From the NCBI RefSeq assembly GCF_013302895.1, contig NZ_VJOK01000001.1, positions 3,235,312 to 3,282,023 on the forward strand: a DNA stretch of 46,712 nucleotides, written 5' to 3'. A program made the translations under genes and the position numbers. Below are positions 1-7,971 of this stretch, in pieces. How positions within the stretch are numbered: position 1 is the first letter of the stretch; every line of letters begins with the position of its first letter. Source of the DNA: Streptomyces albus subsp. chlorinus. GTDB lineage: Bacteria; Actinomycetota; Actinomycetes; Streptomycetales; Streptomycetaceae. The notes beneath the pieces were generated by a model. That model saw only the letters and a program-made list of their open reading frames with translations. It was not told the DNA's origin and ran no database searches.

Positions 1-205
1 CCACCACCGGAACCGGCCCCCTCACCGCCGGGACCCGACGCACCCCCACCGGAACCGCCCGCGCCGCCACCAGGCCCGGCCCCCTCACCACCGGAAACGG
101 CCCCGCCGCCAGAACCCGCCCCCTCACCACCGGAAACGGTGTCACCGCCAGAACCCGCCCCCTCACCACCGGGTACGGCCCCCTCACCGCCGGGACCGGC
201 CCCCT
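1..205 (-). repeat. in-frame Gly-rich minisatellite in the biotin carboxylase
   Basis: After the biotin carboxylase C-terminal domain the frame encodes imperfect eight-residue units of the type GEGAGPGG/GEGAGSGG/GGGAVSGG, at least eight of them up to the window edge. The DNA is a degenerate repeat of CCCCTCACC and neighbours. It probably makes a flexible linker to the biotin-carrier domain, which would lie outside the window (inference). Confidence 0.8.
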
Positions 206-3200
206 CACCGTCGGGTCCGGTCAGCGCGGCCAGGTTCCGCTCGTAGAAGCCGGTGTCCAGGCGGGCGGTGGCGAAGTCGGGGTGGCGGAGCGACCGCACC
301 AGCAGGTCCCGGTTGGTGACCGGGCCGTGCACGGTGGCCTGTTCCAGGGCGCGGGCCAGCTTGCGTACGGCGGCCGGGCGGTCGGGGCCCCAGGCGACTA
401 CCTTGGCGAGCATCGGGTCGTAGTGGACGCCGATGTCGCTGCCGCTCTCGACCCCGGCGTCGACGCGGACGTCGCCGGGCACCTCGAAGCGCCACAGCCG
501 CCCGGTCTGCGGCTGCCAGTCACGGGCCGGGTCCTCGGCGTACAGGCGGGCCTCGACGGCGTGGCCCCGGGCCGGGGGCGGGCCGTCCGCCGGGAGCGGG
601 GCGCCCTCCGCGATCCGGAGCTGGTGCGCGACCAGGTCCACCCCGTACACGCACTCGGTGACGGGGTGCTCGACCTGGAGGCGGGTGTTCATCTCCAGGA
701 AGTACGGGCGCCCGTCGGCGGTGACGAGGAACTCCACGGTGCCCGCGCCCTCGTAGGCGACGGCGCGCGCCGCGGCGACGGCCGCGTCCTCCAGGGCGTG
801 CGGCACCCCGCTGCCGAGCCCGGGCGCCGGAGCCTCCTCGATGACTTTCTGGTGGCGGCGCTGGAGGGAGCAGTCGCGGGTGCCCAGCGCCCACACCCCA
901 CCGTGGGTGTCGGCGAGCACCTGCACCTCGACGTGGCGTCCCCGCTCCACGTACGGCTCGACGAACACCTCGCCGTCCCCGAAGGCGGAGGCGGCCTCGG
1001 CGCGGGCCGCCCCGGTCGCGTCCGGCAGCGCGGCCAGGTCGCGGACGACGCGCATCCCGCGCCCGCCGCCGCCCGCGGCAGCCTTGACCAGGACGGGCAG
1101 GTCGGCCTCGGTCACCCGGTCCGGGTCCAGGGGCGCCAGCAGGGGCACACCGGCCCCGGCCATCAGCTCCTTGGCGCGGGTCTTGGAGGCCATGGCCTCG
1201 ATCGCGGCGGGCGGCGGGCCGATCCACACCAGACCGGCGTCGCGCACCGCGCGGGCGAAGCCGGCGTTCTCGGAGAGGAAGCCGTAGCCGGGGTGGACGG
1301 CGTCCGCGCCCGCGGCGCGCGCGGCCGCCACGACCAGGTCGCCGCGCAGATAGGTGTCGGCGGGCGCGCTGCCCGGCAGCCGCACGGCGGCGTCGGCCTC
1401 GCGGACGTGGGGCGCGCCGGCGTCCGCGTCGGAGTACACGGCCACGGTGGCGATGCCCAGCGCGCGGCAGGTGCGGAAGACGCGCCGGGCGATCTCACCC
1501 CGGTTGGCGACCAGTACGGAGTGGATCATTCCGTGCTCCTCGGAGTGCCTGTCGGTTCCGTCGATACCGCTCACGTCCGCCCGCTCACATCCCGCCGCTC
1601 CTATCCGGAAGACGCCGAATCTCATCCGGAAGACGCCGAAGCCGCCGCGGGCCCCGCGCACCGGCGCGGTGTGCACGGCCGACAGGCAGATACCGAGAAC
1701 GGTGCGGGTGTCGCGGGGGTCGATGACGCCGTCGTCGTACAGCCGCCCCGACAGGAACATCGGCAGCGACTCGCTCTCGATCTGCCGCTCGACCATGGCC
1801 CGCAGCCCGGCGTCGGCCTCCTCGTCGAACGGCTGCCCCTTGGCGGCGGCCGACTCGCGCATCACGATCGACAGCACCCCGGCCAACTGCTGCGGCCCCA
1901 TCACCGCGGACTTGGCGCCGGGCCACGCGAACAGGAACCGCGGCTCGAAGGCCCGTCCGCACATCCCGTAGTGGCCGGCGCCGTAGCTGGCGCCCATCAG
2001 CACCGACAGGTGCGGCACCTTCGAGTTGGACACCGCGTTGATCATCATCGAGCCGTGCTTGACGATGCCGCCCTGCTCGTACTCCGTGCCGACCATGTAT
2101 CCGGTGGTGTTGTGCAGGAACAGCAGCGGGATGTCACGCTGGTTGGCGAGCTGGATGAACTGCGTCGCCTTCTGCGACTCCTCGCTGAAGAGCACGCCCC
2201 GCGCGTTGGCCAGGATCCCCACCGGATAGCCGTGCAGCCGCGCCCACCCGGTCACCAGACTCGACCCGTACAGCGGCTTGAACTCGTCGAACGCCGAGGC
2301 GTCCACGATCCGCGCGATCACCTCGCGCGGATCGAACGGCATCCTCAGATCGCCGGGCACCACGCCCAGCAGCTCCTCCGGGTCGTACAGCGGCTCCCGC
2401 ACGGTGGCCGGGTCCGGATCGGGGTGCGCCTTGCGCCAGTTGAGGCGGGCGACCACCCGGCGCGCCTGGCGCAGCGCGTCCGGCTCGTCCAGCGCGTAGT
2501 GGTCGGCCAGCCCGGAGGTGCGGGCGTGCATGTCGGCGCCGCCCAGCTCCTCGTCGTCCGCCTCCTCGCCGGTCGCCATCCGCACCAGCGGCGGCCCGCC
2601 GAGGAACACCTTGGCGCGCTCCTTCACCATGATCACGTGGTCGGACATGCCGGGGATGTAGGCGCCGCCCGCCGTCGAGTTGCCGAAGACGACCGCCACC
2701 GTCGGAATGCCCGCCTCCGAGAGCCGGGTGATGTCCCGGAACAGCGCACCCCCGGGGATGAAGATCTCCTTCTGGCTGGGCAGATCCGCGCCCCCGCTCT
2801 CCACCAGGCTCACGCACGGCAGCCGGTTCGCGAACGCGATCTCGTTGGCCCGCAACGCCTTCTTCAGCGTCCATGGGTTGCTCGCGCCGCCCCGCACCGT
2901 CGGATCGTTCGCCGTGATCAGGCACTCGACGCCCTCGATGACGCCGATGCCCGTCACCAGCGAGGCGCCGGTGGTGTAGTCGCTGCCCCAGGCGGCCAGC
3001 GGCGACAACTCCAGGAACGGCGTGTCCGGATCGAGCAGCAGCTCGATCCGCTCCCGCGCCGGCAGCTTGCCGCGGCCCCGGTGCCGCGCCACGTACTTCT
3101 CGCCCCCGCCCGCGAGGGCCTTCGCCTCCTCGGCCGCCAGCTCCTCCAGCTTGCCGAGCATCGCCTCCCGGTTCCCGGCGTACTCCGCCGAACCGGTGTC

Positions 3201-3236
3201 CAGGGCCGACCGGAGGGCTCCTGTGCTCACGGTCAC
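1..3236 (-). CDS. acyl-CoA carboxylase: carboxyltransferase (beta) and biotin carboxylase (alpha) in one continuous frame, 3' end off the window
   Basis: From a GTG at 3236 one frame stays open to the left edge, 1078 residues. Residues 1 to about 535 are an AccD-type carboxyltransferase (GGAYIPGMSD and the C-terminal GVFRM signature). About 35 unconserved residues follow, then a biotin carboxylase from Met570 (position 1529), with the start-like IHSVLVANRGEIARR, the glycine loop AAAGGGGRGMR near 718 and EMNTRLQVEHPVTE near 850. These subunits transfer carboxylate from carboxybiotin to an acyl-CoA; beside AtuA a branched-chain or terpenoid acyl-CoA is likely (inference). The two are normally separate genes. 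I checked every codon from 1679 to 1527 and found no stop. A good internal ribosome site precedes Met570, so two proteins may still be made. The GTG overlaps the AtuA stop by 4 bases. From about residue 1003 a Gly-rich repeat runs off the edge; the biotin-carrier domain is not in view. Confidence 0.85.
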   Translation of the reverse strand, partial: MTVSTGALRSALDTGSAEYAGNREAMLGKLEELAAEEAKALAGGGEKYVARHRGRGKLPARERIELLLDPDTPFLELSPLAAWGSDYTTGASLVTGIGVIEGVECLITANDPTVRGGASNPWTLKKALRANEIAFANRLPCVSLVESGGADLPSQKEIFIPGGALFRDITRLSEAGIPTVAVVFGNSTAGGAYIPGMSDHVIMVKERAKVFLGGPPLVRMATGEEADDEELGGADMHARTSGLADHYALDEPDALRQARRVVARLNWRKAHPDPDPATVREPLYDPEELLGVVPGDLRMPFDPREVIARIVDASAFDEFKPLYGSSLVTGWARLHGYPVGILANARGVLFSEESQKATQFIQLANQRDIPLLFLHNTTGYMVGTEYEQGGIVKHGSMMINAVSNSKVPHLSVLMGASYGAGHYGMCGRAFEPRFLFAWPGAKSAVMGPQQLAGVLSIVMRESAAAKGQPFDEEADAGLRAMVERQIESESLPMFLSGRLYDDGVIDPRDTRTVLGICLSAVHTAPVRGARGGFGVFRMRFGVFRIGAAGCERADVSGIDGTDRHSEEHGMIHSVLVANRGEIARRVFRTCRALGIATVAVYSDADAGAPHVREADAAVRLPGSAPADTYLRGDLVVAAARAAGADAVHPGYGFLSENAGFARAVRDAGLVWIGPPPAAIEAMASKTRAKELMAGAGVPLLAPLDPDRVTEADLPVLVKAAAGGGGRGMRVVRDLAALPDATGAARAEAASAFGDGEVFVEPYVERGRHVEVQVLADTHGGVWALGTRDCSLQRRHQKVIEEAPAPGLGSGVPHALEDAAVAAARAVAYEGAGTVEFLVTADGRPYFLEMNTRLQVEHPVTECVYGVDLVAHQLRIAEGAPLPADGPPPARGHAVEARLYAEDPARDWQPQTGRLWRFEVPGDVRVDAGVESGSDIGVHYDPMLAKVVAWGPDRPAAVRKLARALEQATVHGPVTNRDLLVRSLRHPDFATARLDTGFYERNLAALTGPDGEGAGPGGEGAVPGGEGAGSGGDTVSGGEGAGSGGGAVSGGEGAGPGGGAGGSGGGASGPGGEGAGSGG
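1536..1541 (-). promoter_or_regulatory. internal ribosome binding site for the biotin carboxylase part
   Basis: GAGGAG on the minus strand lies six bases before the ATG at 1529 and matches the anti-Shine-Dalgarno well. It suggests that the biotin carboxylase was, and may still be, started independently although the upstream frame does not stop. Confidence 0.65.
1602..1643 (-). repeat. 21-bp tandem duplication at the carboxyltransferase C-terminus
   Basis: Two 21-bp units (1602-1622 and 1623-1643) share the core ATCCGGAAGACGCCGAA and encode FGVFRMR and FGVFRIG. Carboxyltransferase beta subunits usually end right after GVFRM (family knowledge), so the duplication sits where the stop is expected. 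The codon after that Met is AGA. Confidence 0.85.
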
Positions 3237-5095
3237 TTCAGCAATCCCTCCGGTATGTCGAGGTGCCGGGCGCGCAGCCACTCGCCGAGCGCCTTGGCCT
3301 GCGGGTCGAACCGGTGCTGCGACGCCACGCCCGCGCCGAGCAGGTCCTCGACCACGAAATTGAGAGCCGCCAGGTTGGGCAGCTCGTGACGGGTGACGGT
3401 CAGCCCCGCCGTCTCCGGCAGCAGCGCGCGGAGCCGCTCGACGGTCAGCGTCTCCCTCAGCCACGCGTAGACGTCCGGATCCGCGTCCCGCGCCCACACC
3501 CCGAGGTTGGCACTCCCGCCCTTGTCGCCACTGCGGGCCCCGGCGACCAGCCCGAGGGGCGCCCGGCGGGTCGCACCCGCCGGCGCGGGACGGGAACGGG
3601 CCGGCTCGGCACCGGGACGGGCCGGCTCGGCACCCGGACGAGCCGACGTCGCACCGGAACGAGCCGACGCCGCACCCGGACGAGCCGACGCCGCACCGGA
3701 ACGGGCCGGCTCCTCCTCCGGGAACGCGGGCCCGTGCGGGTCCGCTTCGCGGCCGGGCTCGGGGGCAGGCTCGGGGGCGGGACCACGGAAGGAGACGTCC
3801 ACGCGCGTACCGTCCGGCAGCACCGCGACATGAGGCACCGACGCCGCATCGACGTACACCGCCTCGAACACCCCGTAGGGCGCCCCGCGCGACGGGGGGG
3901 CCGTCACATGGAAGCCCGGGTAGCTGGCGAGGGCCAGTTCGACCGCGGGCCCGGAGACGGCGCGGCCCGCCACGCTCTCGTCGTCGTCACGCACCACCAG
4001 CCGCAGCAGCGCGCTCGCCTCCTCCTGGACCTCCGCGTCGGCCCGGTCCGTACGCGCCAGGCTCCAGGACACCTCGCGGGGACGGCGGCCCCGGGCGAAC
4101 GCGGCCTCCATCTGCGCACGCACCAGCGAGGCCTTGGCCTCCAGCTCCAGCCCGGTGAGGACGAAGACGACCTCGTTGCGGAACCCCCCGAGGCGGGTGA
4201 GGCCGACCTTCAGCGTGCCGGGGCGCGGCTCGCCCCGCACCCCCTCGACACGGACCCGGTCGGGGCCCTCCTGGACGAGCCGCACCGTATCCAGGCGGGC
4301 GGTCACATCGGGCCCCGGATAGCGGGGACCGGCCGTCTCGTACAGGAGCTGCGCGGTGACCGTGCCGACGGTGACCGCGCCGCCGGTGCCCGGATGCTTG
4401 GTCACCACGCACGAGCCGTCCGCGTGCACCTCCGCGAGGGGGAACCCCGGATGCCTCACATCGAGGCCCTCCCGCGCGAAGAAGGCGTAGTTGCCGCCGG
4501 TCGCCTGGGCACCGCACTCCAGCACGTGCCCGGCGACGACGGCGCCGGCGAGCCGGTCCCAGTCGTCGCCGGCCCAGCCGAAGTGCGCGGCGGCGCAGCC
4601 GCTCACCAGCGCGGCGTCCGCCACCCGGCCGGTGACGACGACGTCGGCGCCCGCCCGCAGGCACGCCGCGATCCCCGCGCCGCCGAGGTAGGCGTTGGCC
4701 GTCAGCACGCCCTCGCCCCCCTCCCCGCGCCCCAGCAGATCGTCGCCCTCGACGTGGGCGACCCGCGCCGGGACACCGACCCGCCCGCTCAACTCCCTTA
4801 CGGCATCCGCCAGTCCGGCCGGATGGAGACCGCCCGCGTTCGCCACCAAGGCGACGCCACGCTCCCTGGCGAGCCCCAGCCCCTCCTCCAACTGCCGCAG
4901 AAACGTGACGGCATAGCCGCGCCCCGGGTCCTTGAGACGGTCGCGACCGAGGATGAGCATGGTCAGCTCGGCGAGGTAGTCGCCGGTCAGGACGTCGAGC
5001 GGGCCGCCGGTCAGCATCTCGCGGAGGGCGTCGAAACGGTCCCCGTAGAAGCCGGAGGCGTTGCCGACGCGCAGCGGCTCGGTGGGCGCGCTCAT
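3233..5095 (-). CDS. acyclic terpene utilization AtuA family protein
   Basis: A 620-residue protein of the AtuA/DUF1446 family. The N-terminus RVGNASGFYGDRFDALREML, the VANAGGLHPAGL stretch and GDDLL are family hallmarks. A C-terminal ferredoxin-like domain carries RSGDKGGSANLGVWAR near residue 520. AtuA proteins occur with acyl-CoA carboxylase subunits in acyclic terpene and leucine/isovalerate-type degradation; the exact reaction is unsettled. Between core and C-terminal domain (about residues 460-510) lies an Ala/Pro/Arg linker of seven-residue repeats not expected in the family. The ATG at 5095 overlaps the decayed upstream frame by 4 bases and the stop overlaps the carboxyltransferase start by 4, so translation is coupled. 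Confidence 0.92.
   Translation of the reverse strand: MSAPTEPLRVGNASGFYGDRFDALREMLTGGPLDVLTGDYLAELTMLILGRDRLKDPGRGYAVTFLRQLEEGLGLARERGVALVANAGGLHPAGLADAVRELSGRVGVPARVAHVEGDDLLGRGEGGEGVLTANAYLGGAGIAACLRAGADVVVTGRVADAALVSGCAAAHFGWAGDDWDRLAGAVVAGHVLECGAQATGGNYAFFAREGLDVRHPGFPLAEVHADGSCVVTKHPGTGGAVTVGTVTAQLLYETAGPRYPGPDVTARLDTVRLVQEGPDRVRVEGVRGEPRPGTLKVGLTRLGGFRNEVVFVLTGLELEAKASLVRAQMEAAFARGRRPREVSWSLARTDRADAEVQEEASALLRLVVRDDDESVAGRAVSGPAVELALASYPGFHVTAPPSRGAPYGVFEAVYVDAASVPHVAVLPDGTRVDVSFRGPAPEPAPEPGREADPHGPAFPEEEPARSGAASARPGAASARSGATSARPGAEPARPGAEPARSRPAPAGATRRAPLGLVAGARSGDKGGSANLGVWARDADPDVYAWLRETLTVERLRALLPETAGLTVTRHELPNLAALNFVVEDLLGAGVASQHRFDPQAKALGEWLRARHLDIPEGLLK
3593..3718 (-). repeat. 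21-bp x 6 coding minisatellite in the AtuA linker
   Basis: Six consecutive 21-bp units (3593-3613, 3614-3634, 3635-3655, 3656-3676, 3677-3697, 3698-3718) differ at a few bases. They encode seven-residue units such as ARSGAAS, ARPGAAS, ARSGATS and ARPGAEP. Unit length is a multiple of three, so copy-number change would keep the frame. Confidence 0.9.
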
Positions 5096-5608
5096 CCGTT
5101 CCCCTCCCCGGGCGCGGGCCCCGTCCCGGATGCGGGGCCCTTCCCGGGCGCGCGGCCCTCCTCCCGTGCACGGCGGCCCGCCCCCTCCCCGGGCGCGCGG
5201 CCCCTCCCCGGTGGGCCCGCGAAGGCCTGGGCGATGCCCAGCCAGCGTTCGGCCTCGGCGCCCTCGGCGCGCACTTGGGCGTCGGCGCGGTGCAGGCGCC
5301 GGGTGACCAGGCGGCAGAAGTCGAGCGCGTCCCCCGTCACCCGCTGGGCCGCCTCAGCGGGTCCGTGAGCCCACACCTGACCGCCCGGTGGTCTCACCGC
5401 GGAAGCCGTCGGGGTTTTCGGCGGCGAGCATGGCGCGCTCGTCGGTCCAGGCCAGGTGGGCGATCTGGTGGGCGACGGTCCAGCCGGGCGCCGGGGTGGG
5501 AGCGGCCCACTCGGCGGGCCGCAGGACGGCCACCAGCCGCTCCACCTCCTCGCTCTCGGCACGCAAGTCGTCCAGTACGCCGTCGAGCGCTCGGGTCGTC
5601 GCCGCCAC
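5092..5608 (-). pseudogene. TIGR03084-family (DinB-like metal-binding) protein, middle deleted and frameshifted
   Basis: The N-terminal part (GTG at 5608, good GAGGAGG site) reads like a TIGR03084 protein: LDDLRAESEEVERLVAVLRP, GWTVAHQIAHLAWTDERAML, AENPDGF. It then leaves the family and stops at 5354. The family C-terminus (VWAHGPAEAAQRVTGDALDF, AERWLGIAQAFAGPPG) is found directly afterwards in another frame, ending at 5092 with a low-complexity Gly/Arg/Ala tail that overlaps the AtuA start. Members are usually about 260 residues, so roughly 150 central residues are missing. This gene normally leads the AtuA/carboxylase operon; here only its ends survive. Confidence 0.8.
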
Positions 5609-5729
5609 TGCCGCCCTCCTCGGGTCGCGTCCCGGCGGGCGCAGGGGCGCACCCGCGGGGTACCGGAGAGCCCGCCACGGTCCCGGCCGCCGTCCGTGTC
5701 ACCGAGACTGGCAGCCGGAGCAAAAACAA

Positions 5730-5743
5730 GCAAGCGTGCTTGC
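5730..5743. promoter_or_regulatory. probable regulator-binding palindrome upstream of the AtuA/carboxylase operon
   Basis: GCAAGC-GT-GCTTGC is a perfect 6-bp inverted repeat in an AAGCAAGC context. It lies 122 bp upstream of the GTG of the decayed first gene on the minus strand. Acyl-CoA catabolic operons of actinomycetes are commonly controlled by TetR repressors at such palindromes; no TetR gene adjoins it here. Confidence 0.45.
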
Positions 5744-5752
5744 ATGGCTTTC

Positions 5753-5833
5753 CGGCTCGGTACCGACACCCCGTCAGCCCGCACGGCCTCCGCGGCTCGG
5801 TACCGACGCCCCGTCAGCCCCGCACGGTCTCCG
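5753..5833. repeat. 40/41-bp tandem duplication covering the 3' end of the DUF998 gene
   Basis: Two near-identical units (5753-5792 and 5793-5833) share CGGCTCGGTACCGAC, CCCGTCAGCCC and GCACGG. The right unit contains the last codons and TGA of the DUF998 gene; the left one repeats that segment just beyond the stop. Confidence 0.85.
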
Positions 5834-6500
5834 CGCCGTTCCGACCCGGCCGCGCGTCCCGCCGCGGAACCGCCCCGCCGAGCAGACCGGCGCCCCCGGC
5901 GGCCAGCGCCCACAGCAGCACAGGGAACGCCGCGACCCGCTCCATGCCGCCCATGCCGAGCCCGAGAAAGCGGGTGGACAGGAACAGGCCGAACGCCGTG
6001 AGCGCGACGACACCCAGCAGGCCGGTGACCCGCCGGGCCCACGCCGGCACCCGTTCCGCCAGTGCCCAGCCGGCCAGCACCAGGCCGAGGTTTCCCGAGC
6101 CCATCACCAGCAGCGCGCCCAGCGCGTGCTGGTTCTCGTCCACGTCCGCGGGGGCCAGCCCGGCCAGGACGAATCCGAGACCCCCGCCGGCCAGCAGCAG
6201 CCGGGCCGCGGCCGCCCTGCCGCCCCCGCGCCACAGCACACCGCCGCCGGTCAGGGCGGCACCCACCGCCAGCAGGGCCCCGAGGGTCACGAACGAGACG
6301 TTCATCAGCTCGTGTCCGGGCGAGCAGACGTACCGGGACTCCGGGTCCGTCTGGAGGGCGCAGTGCGCGTTGCCCAGGTCGCTGATGTTGTTGCGGGCCC
6401 AGCTGTACGGTCTCGCCCACGCCGACTGCACGACCACGTGGAGGACGAAGAACTGCACCACACCCGCGACCCACGCGCCGTACCCGATCCGAACCTTCAC
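5814..6500 (-). CDS. DUF998 domain-containing integral membrane protein
   Basis: A 228-residue protein starting at GTG 6500 (VKVRIGYGAW), preceded by AGAAGGCGGAC. It matches DUF998 family layout: a first hydrophobic helix, the YSWARNNISDLGNA motif, CSPGHELMN in the second segment, and about six transmembrane helices. The function of DUF998 is unknown. It is divergent from the AraC gene. Its last codons and stop lie in a tandem repeat. Confidence 0.85.
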   Translation of the reverse strand: MKVRIGYGAWVAGVVQFFVLHVVVQSAWARPYSWARNNISDLGNAHCALQTDPESRYVCSPGHELMNVSFVTLGALLAVGAALTGGGVLWRGGGRAAAARLLLAGGGLGFVLAGLAPADVDENQHALGALLVMGSGNLGLVLAGWALAERVPAWARRVTGLLGVVALTAFGLFLSTRFLGLGMGGMERVAAFPVLLWALAAGGAGLLGGAVPRRDARPGRNGAETVRG

Positions 6501-6735
6501 CTGTCCGCCTTCTGTCGCACGGTTTCGGTACCGACAGCGGACCACGCGGCGGCCGGTCCGATCACTCCGAGCAGCCCCCCGGAACGGGGTGGGGAAAACC
6601 CCCCGTCCCGCGTGCGGCGACTTTTCCCCGGCCGCCGCCGCGGGTAGCTCCCAGCGGACGAGCGCCCGGGCAGCACACCGCCCCGGCACCGGAGCGCGAC
6701 CGGAATCCCGCGAGACCCGCGAGAAGGGACACAGC

Positions 6736-7854
6736 GTGGCCGCGACGCGAAGCTCCGAGCGATGGCACCGCACCATGCAGCTGCACCGTCTGGACGTTCC
6801 CGAGCCGCGCGTCCTCCCCTTCGCCATCGGGACGTTCGACACGATCGGCCCGCTCTCCCGGGCCGCCTACCCGCACCGGCACACCTTCTACGAGATCGCC
6901 TACGTCACGCGCGGCAGCGGAACCCACGTCATCGACCTGCGGCGCTGGACGCTGCGCCCGCCGCACCTGTGCTTCATCACGCCCGGCCAGACGCACCACT
7001 GGCAGCAGCGGCAGCAGGTCCACGGCTGTGTCGTCCTCTTCGACGAGGCGTTCCTGCTCGCCCACCCCGGCGACCGCGCGTTACTCCGACGCCTGGGCGA
7101 GCGCCCCTCCCTGCCGCTGTCCGGGCAGGCCGCCGCCCGCGTCGAGTCCCTGCTCGACGCCATGCGCGCCGAACACGGCGAGGCGCGGCGCGGCATGCTC
7201 TCCGTCCTCCAGGCGTACACGCACATCCTGCTCGTCCAGGCCAGCCGCCTCCCCGCGGACGAGGGCGCCGACGAGGCGGCCCCGCCCGGGCGGGCGGCCA
7301 CCGTGGCGGGGCAGTTCGTCCGGCTGCTGGAGCTGCCCGGTGCGGCGGGGGCGCGCACGGTGGGCACGTGCGCGGCCGAACTGGGCGTGTCCGCCGGCTA
7401 TCTGACCGCCGCCGTCCGCGCGGCCACCGGGCGGACCCCCGGGCAGCTCATCCGGCACGCGCAGGTGCTGGAGGCCAAGCGGCTGCTGGCCGGCACCGCC
7501 ATGACGGTGCGGAAGGTGGCGCACGAGGTGGGGTTCGCCGACCCGGCGTACTTCTGCCGCTTCTTCCGCCGGGAGACCGGCGCCAGCCCCGGCCAGTTCC
7601 GCCGGGAGGTGCAGGAGAACGGCGAGGAAGCGGAGGGGGCCGGTCTCCGCACCGGCGCCGGGACCGGGACCGGGACCGGTGCAGGGTCCGGGACCGGTGC
7701 AGGGTCCGGTAGCCGTCCCGGTCGCGGCAACGGTCCAGATGGCGGCGCCGGGGCCGGAACCGGCCGCAGCAGCCGTCCAGGCCGCAGCAGCCGTCCCGGC
7801 CGTGGCAGCCGTCCCGGTGGCGGCGCCGGGACGGAAAGCACCACGGTCCGGTAG
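6736..7854 (+). CDS. AraC family transcriptional regulator with repetitive C-terminal tail
   Basis: I chose the GTG at 6736 because GAGAAGGGA lies just upstream; ATG 6775 is the alternative. The N-terminal half is a cupin-like sensor (YPHRHTFYEIAYVTRGSGTH, CFITPGQTHHWQ). The C-terminal half has the two AraC helix-turn-helix motifs (LGVSAGYLTAAVRAATGRTP, VRKVAHEVGFADPAYFCRFF). About 65 residues of Gly/Ser/Thr/Arg/Pro repeats (GTGTGAGSGTG, then SSRPGR units) follow the DNA-binding domain and are absent from ordinary AraC proteins. The effector is unknown; the dioxygenase-like gene downstream on the same strand is a plausible target (inference). Confidence 0.9.
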   Translation: MAATRSSERWHRTMQLHRLDVPEPRVLPFAIGTFDTIGPLSRAAYPHRHTFYEIAYVTRGSGTHVIDLRRWTLRPPHLCFITPGQTHHWQQRQQVHGCVVLFDEAFLLAHPGDRALLRRLGERPSLPLSGQAAARVESLLDAMRAEHGEARRGMLSVLQAYTHILLVQASRLPADEGADEAAPPGRAATVAGQFVRLLELPGAAGARTVGTCAAELGVSAGYLTAAVRAATGRTPGQLIRHAQVLEAKRLLAGTAMTVRKVAHEVGFADPAYFCRFFRRETGASPGQFRREVQENGEEAEGAGLRTGAGTGTGTGAGSGTGAGSGSRPGRGNGPDGGAGAGTGRSSRPGRSSRPGRGSRPGGGAGTESTTVR

Positions 7855-7971
7855 GTCCGTCCCTCGACCGCGCCCGCCCGCGCTCGTAGCGTCGTTGCCA
7901 CTCGGCCGAACCCGGCCGGACGCGTCCGTCCCCCGCACTTCCCCACCGTCGAAAGAGCGAGGAACGAACCA

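Noticed and set aside
282..3389. Very long plus-strand open frame over the carboxylase genes
   Set aside because: It is the GC-rich shadow of the minus-strand carboxylase; its composition is Arg/Gly/Val/His-heavy and it matches no family.
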